Assembly: GCA_963711635.1 (NCBI GenBank)
Contig: CAVQEZ010000022.1
Span: forward strand, 24,803 to 88,802
Origin: CADEED01 sp963711635
Lineage (GTDB): Bacteria > Pseudomonadota > Gammaproteobacteria > Steroidobacterales > Steroidobacteraceae
Length of the DNA stretch: 64,000 nt
Direction of reading: 5' to 3'
The notes under the pieces were generated by a model. The model saw only the letters and a list, made by a program, of their open reading frames with translations. It searched no databases and was not told the DNA's origin. Positions 40,110 to 49,414 of the stretch are shown in pieces. How positions within the stretch are numbered: the stretch's first letter is position 1; each line of letters opens with the position of its first letter. Both the position numbers and the translations under genes were made by a program.

Positions 40110-40954
40110 TAGCGTTGCCGCGACACCATCATTCGCTTGCGGCCCCACACCTGCAGCAGGTTGATGGCCAGCAGCATCACGAAGGAGATCGACAGCATGA
40201 CCACGCCCAGCGCCGCGGCACCGGCGTAGTCGAATTCCTCGAGGCGGATCACGATGAGCAGCGGCGTGATCTCGGTCTTCATGGGCATGTTGCCGGCGAT
40301 GAAGATCACCGAGCCGTACTCGCCCACGGCGCGCGCGAACGCCAGCGTGAAGCCGGTGAGCAGTGCGGGCAGCACGGTGGGGATGATGATGCGACGGAAT
40401 ACGTAGAAGCGGCCGGCGCCGAGCGTTTCGGCGGCATCCTCGAGATCGCGCTGCACTTCCTGGATGGCCGGTTGCACGGTGCGCACCACGAAGGGCATGC
40501 CTATCAGCGTGAGCGCCACGGTGATGCCGATCCAGGTATAGGCCACCTTGATGCCCATGGGCTCGAGGTACTGGCCGATCCAGCCATTGCCGGCGAACAC
40601 CGTGGTCAGCGCGATACCGGACACCGCGGTGGGCAGGGCGAACGGCATGTCGATGATGGCGTCGACGAACTTGCGGCCCGGGAAGTCGTAGCGCACCAGG
40701 GTCCAGGCAAGCGCGAAGCCGAACACCATGTTCATGCTGGCCGCGACCAGCGACGCGCCGAAGGACAGCCGATACGACGCCAGCGCGCGCGGCGAGGTGA
40801 TGACCTCGAGGAAGCGCGTGAAGTCCATGCCCGCCGCCTTGAGCACCAGGGCCGACAAGGGCAGCAAGACGATGGCGCAGAGAAAGAAAGTGGTGAATCC
40901 CAAGGTGATCCCGAATCCCGGGATGACACTGGGCTCGCTCTGACCGACCTTCAT
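40109..40954 (-). CDS. cysT: Sulfate ABC transporter permease CysT (CysU)
   Basis: 281 aa, six membrane segments; permease loop VQRDLEDAAETLGAGRFYVF and the CysT-type AVGEYGSVIFIAGNMPMKTEI. Its ATG overlaps the cysA stop by four bases (ATGA), and its stop overlaps the cysW start, so all transporter parts are translationally coupled. Confidence 0.94.
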   Translation of the reverse strand: MKVGQSEPSVIPGFGITLGFTTFFLCAIVLLPLSALVLKAAGMDFTRFLEVITSPRALASYRLSFGASLVAASMNMVFGFALAWTLVRYDFPGRKFVDAIIDMPFALPTAVSGIALTTVFAGNGWIGQYLEPMGIKVAYTWIGITVALTLIGMPFVVRTVQPAIQEVQRDLEDAAETLGAGRFYVFRRIIIPTVLPALLTGFTLAFARAVGEYGSVIFIAGNMPMKTEITPLLIVIRLEEFDYAGAAALGVVMLSISFVMLLAINLLQVWGRKRMMVSRQR

Positions 40955-42729
40955 GCCGCGATCTCCGGGTTGCTGCGCACACCGAGATCAGGCGGGCGGT
41001 AGACGATGAGCACGGGCCAGCCGGGCTGTGCCGCCAGCAGGCTGCGGTACGCCGTGCCGGCCTCACGAATATCGGTGATGCCGAGCACCAGCATCTGCGC
41101 GGTGCCGGCCGAGAGGTTGCGCGTGATTTCGGTGACCGTCTCGCCGATGGCCAGCTCGGTACGCATCTCCAGGCCGTGGCTGTGTTGCGCCTCGGAGCGC
41201 GCGTCGAGCAGCTTGCGCATGGGTGCCGCGCGTCCGGTGCCCTGCGCGCCTTCGGCCACGATTCCAAGGTACACGGCCTCGGCGCTCACGTGGCGCAGCA
41301 GGCTGGCCGATACGGCGAGCGTGGCGCGCCGTACCGCCTCGTCGGTCCAATGGATGTATACGCGCGCAGGGCTGGGTGCATTGCGCGGCAATACCAGCAC
41401 TTCCGACGCGCCATGCTTGATCAGCCACTCCACGGTGGGGGCGGCCTGGTCACCGCCGGCAATGGCGGCCACGCCCGCGAATGGTGTCGGCGTGCCCGCC
41501 ATGCCGTCGATGGCGCGCACGTTGATGCGGGTCTTCATGCGCGTGGAGAGACCTTCCAGCAAGGGCTCGCGCGCCAGCTCCTCGGCTTCGGCCTCGGTGG
41601 GCGCGCAGGCCAGGAAGCTGGAGATCGGTGTGGGCAGGATGTGCAGGCGGCGCGCGCCCAACGACACCTGGGTGCCGGGACGCAGCGGCAGCTCGCGCCG
41701 CTCGGGTTGCGTGCGCGTGACTTCCACGCGCGCCTCGGCCGCGCTGCCCGAGCCTAACAACTGCGCCGCGCTGGGTTCGTCGAGCAGGCGCACGCGCAGC
41801 CGTTCGAGCGCGCCCGTGAACTGGATTTCCTCGACCGCGCCGCGCGCGATGTAATTCGACGAGAGCTGCTCGCGCGTGGGCGCCACCTCGACTTCCTCGG
41901 GTCGCAGCACCGCCACGACTTCGTGCTCGCGGCCACCCTGCAGGCGCTCCGAGCCCTCCGCCGTGACGGGCGTGGCGCCGAAGCGGATGCCGTCGGCACT
42001 CTGGCGCGCCAGCAGCAGGTTGGCGGCACCGAGGAAGGTGGCGACGAAGCGCGTCGCGGGCTGTGCGTACAGGTCGTGCGGATGCCCGACTTCGAGCAGG
42101 CGCCCGTGATTCATGACTCCGATGGTGTCGGCCAGCGCGAAGGCTTCTTCCTGGTCGTGCGTCACCAGCACGGTGGTGATGCCGAGCTCGCGTTGCACCG
42201 AGCGGATGGTGCGGCGAAGCTCCTCGCGGATCTTCGCGTCCAGCGCGCCGAACGGCTCATCGAGCAGCAGCACCTGCGGCTTGTGCGCCAACGCGCGCGC
42301 CACGGCGACACGTTGTTGCTGGCCGCCGGAAAGCTGGCCCGGCAGGCGTTCGTCCATGTTCTCCAGCGCCACGAGCTTGAGCAGCTCCTTGCGCCTGGCA
42401 CGCCGATCGGCCGCCTTCATGCGCCGCACGCGCAGCGCGAATTCGATGTTGTCCGCCACGGTCATATGGCGGAACAGCGCGTAATTCTGGAAAACCAGCC
42501 CCACACCACGATCGCGTGCCCGTACGTGGGTCACGTCGCGCCCATGCAGCGAAATGCGGCCGTGATCGATGCCGGTGAGCCCCGCGATGGCCCTGAGCAG
42601 GGTACTCTTGCCCGAGCCCGAGGGGCCCAGCAGGACGAAGAATTCGCCCTCTTCCATCTCGATCGAAACGTCGTTGACGACCGGTTGATCCTGATACCGC
42701 TTGGTGACTTGGTCGAGCGCGATGGACAT
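40951..42729 (-). CDS. cysA: Sulfate ABC transporter ATPase CysA fused to a C-terminal Usp-like domain
   Basis: 592 aa, about 230 longer than typical CysA. Residues 1-240 are the ABC ATPase (GPSGSGKSTLL, signature LSGGQQQR, LLLDEPFGALD). TOBE-like regulatory segments follow to about 360. The extra C-terminal part begins near RMKTRINVRAIDGMAG and reads as a universal-stress-protein-like alpha/beta domain: ARVYIHWTDEAVRRATLAVS, TELAIGETVTEITRNL, MLVLGITD, WPVLIVYRPP. Usp domains bind ATP or nucleotides, so transport may be tuned by stress or energy state. It is the first gene of a five-gene overlapping operon. Confidence 0.93.
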   Translation of the reverse strand: MSIALDQVTKRYQDQPVVNDVSIEMEEGEFFVLLGPSGSGKSTLLRAIAGLTGIDHGRISLHGRDVTHVRARDRGVGLVFQNYALFRHMTVADNIEFALRVRRMKAADRRARRKELLKLVALENMDERLPGQLSGGQQQRVAVARALAHKPQVLLLDEPFGALDAKIREELRRTIRSVQRELGITTVLVTHDQEEAFALADTIGVMNHGRLLEVGHPHDLYAQPATRFVATFLGAANLLLARQSADGIRFGATPVTAEGSERLQGGREHEVVAVLRPEEVEVAPTREQLSSNYIARGAVEEIQFTGALERLRVRLLDEPSAAQLLGSGSAAEARVEVTRTQPERRELPLRPGTQVSLGARRLHILPTPISSFLACAPTEAEAEELAREPLLEGLSTRMKTRINVRAIDGMAGTPTPFAGVAAIAGGDQAAPTVEWLIKHGASEVLVLPRNAPSPARVYIHWTDEAVRRATLAVSASLLRHVSAEAVYLGIVAEGAQGTGRAAPMRKLLDARSEAQHSHGLEMRTELAIGETVTEITRNLSAGTAQMLVLGITDIREAGTAYRSLLAAQPGWPVLIVYRPPDLGVRSNPEIAA

Positions 42730-42788
42730 GCGGGGCCGAAAGGGTGAGACCGGGCGGTCATGCTATCAGCCGGGCGGTAGTAGCCCGA

Positions 42789-42804
42789 GTAACCCCGTGG
42801 TTAC
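42789..42804. promoter_or_regulatory. GTAACC-N4-GGTTAC inverted repeat between cysA and the ExbB-like gene
   Basis: A perfect 6+4+6 inverted repeat lies 60 bp upstream of the cysA start in the 163-bp divergent region. Its half-site equals the [A/G]TAACC words upstream of the porin-sbp unit at 16037-16097. Candidate binders are the CysB-type regulator or the response regulator made by this operon. Confidence 0.45.
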
Positions 42805-42892
42805 AATCCGGTCACAACACCCGGACTGCCGGCGGAACTTAACCCGGCGGCCCTACGACTAACGAGTACCCTACATCTATGGGAATTATCTG

Positions 42893-43765
42893 ATGGCAAC
42901 TGAGAGCAATCCCCCGCTGAGCCTCGACAAGGCCGCCGCGAAGCGCCAGGAACGCCCGCACTGGGTGCTGGACGACGCGGTCTACAGCATCAGCGCGCTG
43001 CTGCTCTCGGTCATCATCATGCACAGCATCTGGACGCTGATCATCCGCCCGCGTGCCGAGGCGGTGCTCTCCCAGAGAACCACGATCACCAACTCCAACA
43101 ACGTGAAGGCGCAGGTCCTCCAGCTGCGCTCGGTGTACGTCATCCTCAAGGACCACGAGCAGGAACTGTGCGTCACGCTGTGCCTGTGGTCGCTGCTGCT
43201 GCTGGGCCGGCAGGCCTGGCTCACGCAGAGGGACCGCAAGCTGCTCGACAGGGATTACGTGAAAATCGGTGAGGCGCAGGTGGTGTTGCCCGAGGACGCG
43301 CGCGTGTATTCACGCCCGCTCGAAGCACTGCCGCGCGAGGAGCAGGACGGCTTCCTGCCGCGCCTGCTGATGGTGGCGTACAACCGCTTCGGCGCCACGC
43401 GCAGCGTGCAGGACGCCGCGGAAGCAGTGCGCGACGAATGCGACTTCGAAGCCGCGAGCATGGATACCAAGCTTTCGATGGTGCGGTTCACGGCCTGGGC
43501 CATTCCCGCGGTGGGATTCGTGGGCACGGTGCGCGGCATCGGCGCTGCGCTGCAGGAAGCCCAGGGCGCCATGGGTGGTGACATCTCCGGCGTCACCATG
43601 GGCCTGGGTATCACCTTCAACGCCACGCTCACGGCGCTGGTCGCCTGCATCATCGTGATGTTCTGGATGCACCAGTTGCAGCAGTACCAGGACCGCCTGG
43701 TGCTCGACAGCCGCACCTACGTCGATCGCCAGCTGCTGCGCAAACTGCGCGTCGTATCGAAGTAG
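42893..43765 (+). CDS. MotA/TolQ/ExbB proton-channel family protein
   Basis: 290 aa. Membrane segments lie at about 28-50, 95-105 (weak), 200-222 and 237-262. The C-terminal half carries the family pattern: AIPAVGFVGTVRGIGAALQEA and GVTMGLGITFNATLTALVACIIVMFWMHQLQ. ExbB/TolQ proteins normally work with ExbD/TolR, but no such partner follows, so this is a stand-alone member of unknown role that might energise TonB-like transport. It is divergent from cysA. Confidence 0.82.
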   Translation: MATESNPPLSLDKAAAKRQERPHWVLDDAVYSISALLLSVIIMHSIWTLIIRPRAEAVLSQRTTITNSNNVKAQVLQLRSVYVILKDHEQELCVTLCLWSLLLLGRQAWLTQRDRKLLDRDYVKIGEAQVVLPEDARVYSRPLEALPREEQDGFLPRLLMVAYNRFGATRSVQDAAEAVRDECDFEAASMDTKLSMVRFTAWAIPAVGFVGTVRGIGAALQEAQGAMGGDISGVTMGLGITFNATLTALVACIIVMFWMHQLQQYQDRLVLDSRTYVDRQLLRKLRVVSK

Positions 43766-43835
43766 CCGTCATACGTACTAGCCACCGGGCCGAGACCCCT
43801 GCCCGCGGGGTCGGCCATGGGCTAGGATTCGGCCC

Positions 43836-44204
43836 GTGAAGCGCCTGCGCACTCTGCGATTCCGTTACTGGGTCATGCCGGTGATCCTGGCAGCCCTCGC
43901 GGCGCGCGCTTTCATGCCCGCGGGCTTCATGACGACCACGGCGGATGGCAACACGGCGTTGCGCATCACCATGTGCTCGCAGGACAAGTTGCAGCGCGAG
44001 AGCATCGTCATTCCCGACGAGCAGGCTCCTGCTCAACACGGCCTGGACTGCAAATTCTGCGGTGCCCCGATCATGGGCACTCCGTTTGCGTCCTTCGATC
44101 TCGTCACGCCGGCGCCCGCTGCGCTGCTCGCCGCCGCCGGCGAAACCGGACCTCCATCTCCGCTGCTGCGTTCGCAGACAGCCCGCGCTCCTCCGCAAGC
44201 CTGA
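43836..44204 (+). CDS. DUF2946-type copper-locus protein
   Basis: 122 aa with an N-terminal membrane anchor or signal (YWVMPVILAALAARAF), then MPAGFMTTTADG and RITMCSQDK, and a CxxC in GLDCKFCGAPIMG. These features match DUF2946 proteins, which typically precede copper chaperone (PCuAC) and TonB receptor genes. The next gene, 85 nt downstream, carries exactly those domains. The conserved Met and Cys residues suggest copper binding, which has not been shown. Confidence 0.78.
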   Translation: MKRLRTLRFRYWVMPVILAALAARAFMPAGFMTTTADGNTALRITMCSQDKLQRESIVIPDEQAPAQHGLDCKFCGAPIMGTPFASFDLVTPAPAALLAAAGETGPPSPLLRSQTARAPPQA

Positions 44205-44289
44205 CGTCCCCGCGTCCGGAAGTTTCCGGATTCAACGTCTTCTCACAGGCTCACGCCACGCGTGGGCTGTGTCTGCTCAGGAGCATTTC

Positions 44290-46949
44290 ATGTTTCGTCG
44301 ATTCATTCCGCTGCTGGCGGCTGGCCTGCTGGCCGGTCCGGCCGCAGCACACCAGTACGAGCTCGGCTCACTGGTCATCGGCCATCCGTGGTCGCGCCCC
44401 ACCCCGGCGGGCGCGCCCATGGGGGTGGCCTATCTATCCATCACCAACCACGGCACCGAGCCGGACGCGCTGATCGGCGCGAGCTCGCCGGCCTCCTCTG
44501 GCGTCCAGTTTCACCAGACCACGATATCGGAGGGCATGGCGCGCATGCGCCCGCTGAGCGAGATCAAAATCGAGCCCGGCACCACGGTGAAGGTCGAGCC
44601 GGGCGGTTTCCACCTGATGCTGGTCGCGCTGAAGGCACCGCTGGCGGCCGGCAAGTCGGTACCGCTGACGCTGCAGTTCCTGAGAGCCGGCAGTATCACC
44701 GTCGAGCTCAGCATCGAGGCGCGTGATGCGCCGCCCGCCGCGGAAAGCGCCATGTCGCAGTCGCTGGGCGTCGTGACCGTGGTGGCGCGCCGGCCGAGCT
44801 CGCTGCCCACGCAGATTCCAACCACCATCGAGGGCGTGAGCGGTGAAACCGTGGCGCGCACCGTGAATGCCACCGACAGCGAAGACGCGCTCAAGTACTT
44901 TCCCAGTCTCAACGTGCGCAAACGCTACATCGGCGACTTCGATCACGCCGTGCTCGCCAGCCGCGCCTCGGGCACGCAGAACAGCGCGCGTTCGCTGGTG
45001 TATGCCGACGGCATCCTGTTGTCGAACCTGCTCGGCAACGGCGCGGCGTTCACGCCGCGCTGGGGCCTGGTGACCCCCGAGGAAATCGAGCGCGTCGACG
45101 TGCTGTACGGGCCGTTCTCGGCCGCTTATCCGGGCAACTCGGTGGGCGCCGTCGTCGACTACGTCACGCGCATGCCCGACGCGCTGGAGTTGCGCGCCGC
45201 GCTGTCCACGTTCGTCGAGGACTTCGACGTCTACGAGACTCACGACTCCTTCGGCGGCTGGCAGGCCAGCGCCTCGTATGGGCGACGCGCGCGGCGACTC
45301 GTCGTGGTGGGTGAATTTCAACCGCCTGGACAGCGACAGCCATCCCATCGCGTACGCCACCCGGCTGTTCTCGGCAAGCGCGCCGCGGCAGCGGCGGCAT
45401 CCCGGTGACTGGCGCGCTGCCGGCGCGCAATCCACGCAACCAGGACTGGTGGTTGTTAGGCGCCACCAACCGCATCGAGACCGTGCAGGATCACGCCAAG
45501 CTCAAGTTCGCGCACGATTTCAGTGACTCGCTGCAGCTCTCGTACACGTTCGGCCTGTGGCGGAACGACGCCGAGCGCGAGTCCGATACCTGGCTGCGCG
45601 ATGCGGCCGGCGCGCCGGTGTATGCGGGCCCGGTGAACATCGACGGACGCGTATTCACGATCGGGGCCACGGAAATGGGACCGAGCAACCAGCAGCTCAC
45701 GCATTTCATGCACGGCCTGTCGCTGCGCAAGCGGCGGGCCGGCAACTGGGACTTCGAGGCGCCGCCAGCCTGTACGACTACGACGAAGACCAGACGCGCT
45801 CCCCGCTGGTGCCCATGCCGGCCGCCTCCGGCGGCGGTGCCGGACGAATCGCCGACCAGTCCGGCACCGGCTGGTCGACGCTGGCCTTGCGCGCGAGCTG
45901 GCACGGCGACGCGCCGGCGGCGGACACTTCATCGAGCTCGGCATCCAGGATGACCGTTATCACCTGCGCACCGAAGTTCGGCAACGGGTGACTGGCTGCA
46001 ACGGCGACGCCGGCGCGACGCTTCTCGGCATTTCGCGGCGACACCAGCCTCACCAGCCTGTTCGCGCAGGACAGCTGGCATTTCGCGCGCGACTGGCAGG
46101 CCACGCTTGGCCTGCGCGCTCGAACATTGGCGCGCCGCAGGATGGCGCCATTTCCAATGCCACGCAGACCGTGCCCTTCCCGGCGCGTTCCGACACCTGT
46201 GTGTCGCCCAAGCTCGCGTTGTCGTGGGCCGCGACCGATGTCACCACGCTCAAGGCCTCGCTGGGTCGCGCGGTGCGCCTGCCCACGGTCTCGGAGCTGT
46301 ACCAGGGCTCGATCGCGCAGGACAGCATCGTGAACAACGATCCGAATCTCGCGCCCGAGCGCTCCTGGACCACGGAGCTGTCGGCCGTCAACGATTTCGA
46401 TCACGGCAACCTGCGCACCACGCTGTTCTTCGAGGACACGCGCGATGCCCTGTATTCGCAGCAGTCAACGTGGCCGCCGGCTCCACGGTGACCACCATCC
46501 AGAACGTCGGACGGATCCGCACGCGCGGACTGGAGCTGGCCGCGCAATGGCGCGTGCTCGAATCGCTCGAGCTCTCGGCCAGCGTGACGTACGCTCATTC
46601 GCGCATCGTCGAGAACGACAACTTTCCCGACAGCGTCGGCCAACTGGCAGCCGCGCGTCCCGGAGTGGCGCGCCACGGCGCTCGCGAGCTGGCGGCTGCG
46701 CGATCGGCTTTCGGCCACGTTCGGTGCGCGCTACAGCGGCCAGCAGTACAACCGCTCGACAACTCCGATCCGCACGGCACGGCTTATACGGGCACCAGCC
46801 ACTATCTGGTGTACGACACGCGCCTGCGCATGACCTTCGGGCGCCTGAGCGCGGCGCTCGGCGTGGACAATCTGGGCAACGAGCGCTACTGGGCGTTCCA
46901 CCCCTACTCGCGGCGAACTTACAACGCCGAAATCGCCGCGCGGCTGTAG
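44290..46949 (+). CDS. PCu(A)C copper chaperone fused to a TonB-dependent receptor (multiple frameshifts)
   Basis: The first 330 codons are uninterrupted and encode a signal peptide (LLAAGLLAGPAAA), a PCu(A)C domain (about 24-150) and, with no intervening stop, a TonB-receptor plug. The copper motif matches H-X10-M-X21-H-X-M exactly (from VQFHQTT to GFHLMLVAL). A TonB-box-like GVVTVVA follows at residue 160, then plug motifs LKYFPSLNVRKRYIGDF, LVYADGILLSNLLG and IERVDVLYGPFSAAYPGNSVG. From about 45280 the barrel is split over several frames by at least five indels, but barrel pieces (LKASLGRAVRLPTVSELYQG, NVGRIRTRGLELAAQWRV, NAEIAARL) continue to a TAG at 46947. CAGGAG precedes the ATG. Confidence 0.82.
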
Positions 46950-47165
46950 GACGGAAGCGCGCGGCCTAACTACTATCGCGCCGCGCCTGTAGGAACCGCG
47001 GAATTTTTTTCCCGCGCATCGGCAATAATTGCGCATGCCATCCCCAGCCGGGCGCCCGGCTGCGGACTGTCGTCACCTGGCGACGCCCAAGCGACTGATA
47101 GTGGTCCGTGGCAAGCTACTTGCAAGTTGGTGACTAACTACAACGGGCTACGCCCGAAGGTCTTC

Positions 47166-49373
47166 ATGCGCGTTGTTTTTCGTGTTGCACTGCTCAGCGC
47201 TGTATTGGTCGGCGCCGCAGGCGCACGGCCGGTCACGGTGGAACCGCTGTCGACATTCGGGTCACCCGATCCCGCCTACGAAGGATTTGCCACCGACGTG
47301 GCCGTCGATGGCGACTTCGCACTGGCCACGGCCGCACGCACGGTCATCGACCCCGGCGGCGATCCGACACTGACGCAGAATTTCGCCACGGCCTTCCTGT
47401 TCCAGCGCTCCGGTAACCGCTGGAATCCCGTGCGTCGCCTGGAGGAAACCCGGCAGCTCCGCGACTTCGAAATCCCGCTGGCGGTTGCCATGCAGAACGG
47501 CGTCGCCGCCGTGCAGACCGCGCGCACCGACTTCTGGGAGCTCGGCCCCAGCGGCTGGGAGCGCTCGCCCGCGGAGCTGGAGGTCGATGGGCCCGGCAAC
47601 CACCTGTCGGTCGACGGCGGCCGCGCGCTCAGCGGCGACGGCACGGCGCCCTGGAATGGGCGTGTGTTCGAGAAAGATGCGGGCGGCACCTGGCGCACGT
47701 CGGCGGTGCTGCTCGGCAAGCAGCGCGCGGCCGGCGGCGATGACGAATTCCGCGGCGGACCGGCCGATCTTTCCGGCGAGTGGGCCGTGGTCATGCAGCC
47801 CGATGGCGAAGACGATCCGACGCCCGAAGCGTTCATCTTCCATGACGAGGGCGGAACGGAGGGCTGGAGCCCATTTCCCTGGGGCAGCGCGCTGCCGCCC
47901 GAAGGCGCCACGCGCTTCGGCAATGAAGTCGCGATCCGCTGGCCCGACGTGTTCGTCGCCGGCGGCAACGAAAGCGGCACTTATCTGTTTCGCGAGGATC
48001 CCTCGTTCGGCTTCCAGCTCGCGACGCGCGTACAGGCGCTGGACAGCTTCATGGGCTCGGGCCCGGCCGGCGGGTTCGCGCGAACGGCCGAGTTCCTGCT
48101 GCAGCACGCCTGGAGCAATGACCGCAACGCCAGTGTGGTCAACGTATTCCGCCGCCGCAGCGACGGCACCTTCGAACATGCCGCCGTGCTGGCCGCGAAG
48201 AATGGAGAATCGCTCGGCCGCTCGATCGCCATCAGTGGCCGACGCGTACTGGTGGGCGACAACGGCAATGGGCGGGTGCACTACTTCCTGATTCCCGCCG
48301 AATTGACCCCGCCCGCCCGCATCCAGGACACCTTTGCGAGTGGCGATGGCACGGGATGGATTCCGAGCGCGGGCAGCCTCTTCGGGACCGCGCCTCGCGG
48401 CATCTCGCGCGTGCTCCGGCAGACGGCCGTCGCGGCCGTGGCGCGCGCCGTGCTCGACGCTTCCGACTACACCAGCCAGGCCATCGAGTCCGACCTGCGT
48501 CCCATCGCCTTCGGCACCGACGGCAGCGGCGTCGGCCTCGCCACGCGTTACCAGGGCCCGGACAATTTCTTCGAAGCCATGCTGCGCAGTAGCGGGCGCG
48601 TCGAGCTGCGGCGCATGGCGGGCGGTTCGTTGCGAGTGCTTTCTTCGGCGGCCTTCCCGGTCGTCGCCGGGCGCAATTACCGCGTGCGTCTCGAGTCCGT
48701 CGGCACGCTGCATCGTGTGTTCATCGACGGGCGGCTCATCGTCGATGCCGACAGTGCCGGCCCCTCGCATGGCCGCGCCGCGCTGATCACGGATCGCGCG
48801 CTGGCCGAGTTCGACAACGTGGTGGTCAGTCCCACGCTGTTCACGACGATGTATGCCAACGATTTCGAGAGCTCCGCCGGACCATGGACACACACCGGCC
48901 TCGGATTCTGGAACCGGCGCAGCCGCGGTTCGACGGTTTACAGCCAGAGCTCGGTGGCCGGCGATGCGCGCGCCAGCATCGGTGTGCCGGCCGACGACCA
49001 GATCGTGCGCGTGCGCGCGCGACTCGATACTTTCGCGACGGCGAGCGGCACGCAGGAACGCTGGTTCGGCGTCATGGCGCGGCACGTGGACGATGACAAC
49101 TTCTACTTCCTGGCGCTGCGCAGCTCCAACTTCGTGAGTCTGCGCAAGATGGTCAACGGAACCGTCACGACGCTGGCGACCCGCACCCTCACCGTGAGCC
49201 CGGGCGCCTGGTACGACCTGCGTGTCGACGCGGTCGGCGACAGCCTGCGCGCCTACGTGAATGGCAACCTGATGCTCGAGGCCGTCGACGGCACGCACGC
49301 CACGGGAAATTCCGGTCCGGTCATGTTCAAGGCCGCGACCGACTACGACGACTTCATCTCCTATCAACCCTGA
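47166..49373 (+). CDS. Large secreted protein with N-terminal repeat region and two C-terminal lectin-like domains
   Basis: 735 aa. The signal peptide is residues 1-22 (ending GAAGA) from the ATG at 47166, which has AAGG upstream; an earlier ATG at 47127 is less likely. Residues 30-390 look like FG-GAP or beta-propeller repeats (SPDPAYEGFATDVAVDGDFALA, SLGRSIAISGRRVLVGDNGNGRVHYF). Two similar domains of about 170 residues follow; each has a W or F-rich strand, VRLESVGTLHRVFIDGRLI or LRVDAVGDSLRAYVNGNLM, and FDNVVV or YDDFISY, as in LamG/concanavalin-type folds. It probably binds carbohydrate outside the cell; no catalytic motif was seen. Confidence 0.7.
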   Translation: MRVVFRVALLSAVLVGAAGARPVTVEPLSTFGSPDPAYEGFATDVAVDGDFALATAARTVIDPGGDPTLTQNFATAFLFQRSGNRWNPVRRLEETRQLRDFEIPLAVAMQNGVAAVQTARTDFWELGPSGWERSPAELEVDGPGNHLSVDGGRALSGDGTAPWNGRVFEKDAGGTWRTSAVLLGKQRAAGGDDEFRGGPADLSGEWAVVMQPDGEDDPTPEAFIFHDEGGTEGWSPFPWGSALPPEGATRFGNEVAIRWPDVFVAGGNESGTYLFREDPSFGFQLATRVQALDSFMGSGPAGGFARTAEFLLQHAWSNDRNASVVNVFRRRSDGTFEHAAVLAAKNGESLGRSIAISGRRVLVGDNGNGRVHYFLIPAELTPPARIQDTFASGDGTGWIPSAGSLFGTAPRGISRVLRQTAVAAVARAVLDASDYTSQAIESDLRPIAFGTDGSGVGLATRYQGPDNFFEAMLRSSGRVELRRMAGGSLRVLSSAAFPVVAGRNYRVRLESVGTLHRVFIDGRLIVDADSAGPSHGRAALITDRALAEFDNVVVSPTLFTTMYANDFESSAGPWTHTGLGFWNRRSRGSTVYSQSSVAGDARASIGVPADDQIVRVRARLDTFATASGTQERWFGVMARHVDDDNFYFLALRSSNFVSLRKMVNGTVTTLATRTLTVSPGAWYDLRVDAVGDSLRAYVNGNLMLEAVDGTHATGNSGPVMFKAATDYDDFISYQP

Positions 49374-49414
49374 CTCGAGGGGAGCACCATCCCTGAACTA
49401 CGGAGCAAGGCGGC

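Noticed and set aside
44290..46949. Calling the copper receptor a pseudogene
   Set aside because: The pieces remain well conserved to the C terminus and the errors resemble the single-base insertions seen in other genes; kept as a coding gene with a warning.
46981..47030. Possible terminator with a T-run after the copper receptor gene
   Set aside because: The T-run lies inside the loop of the CGCGG/CCCGCG pairing rather than after a stem, so it is not a standard terminator.
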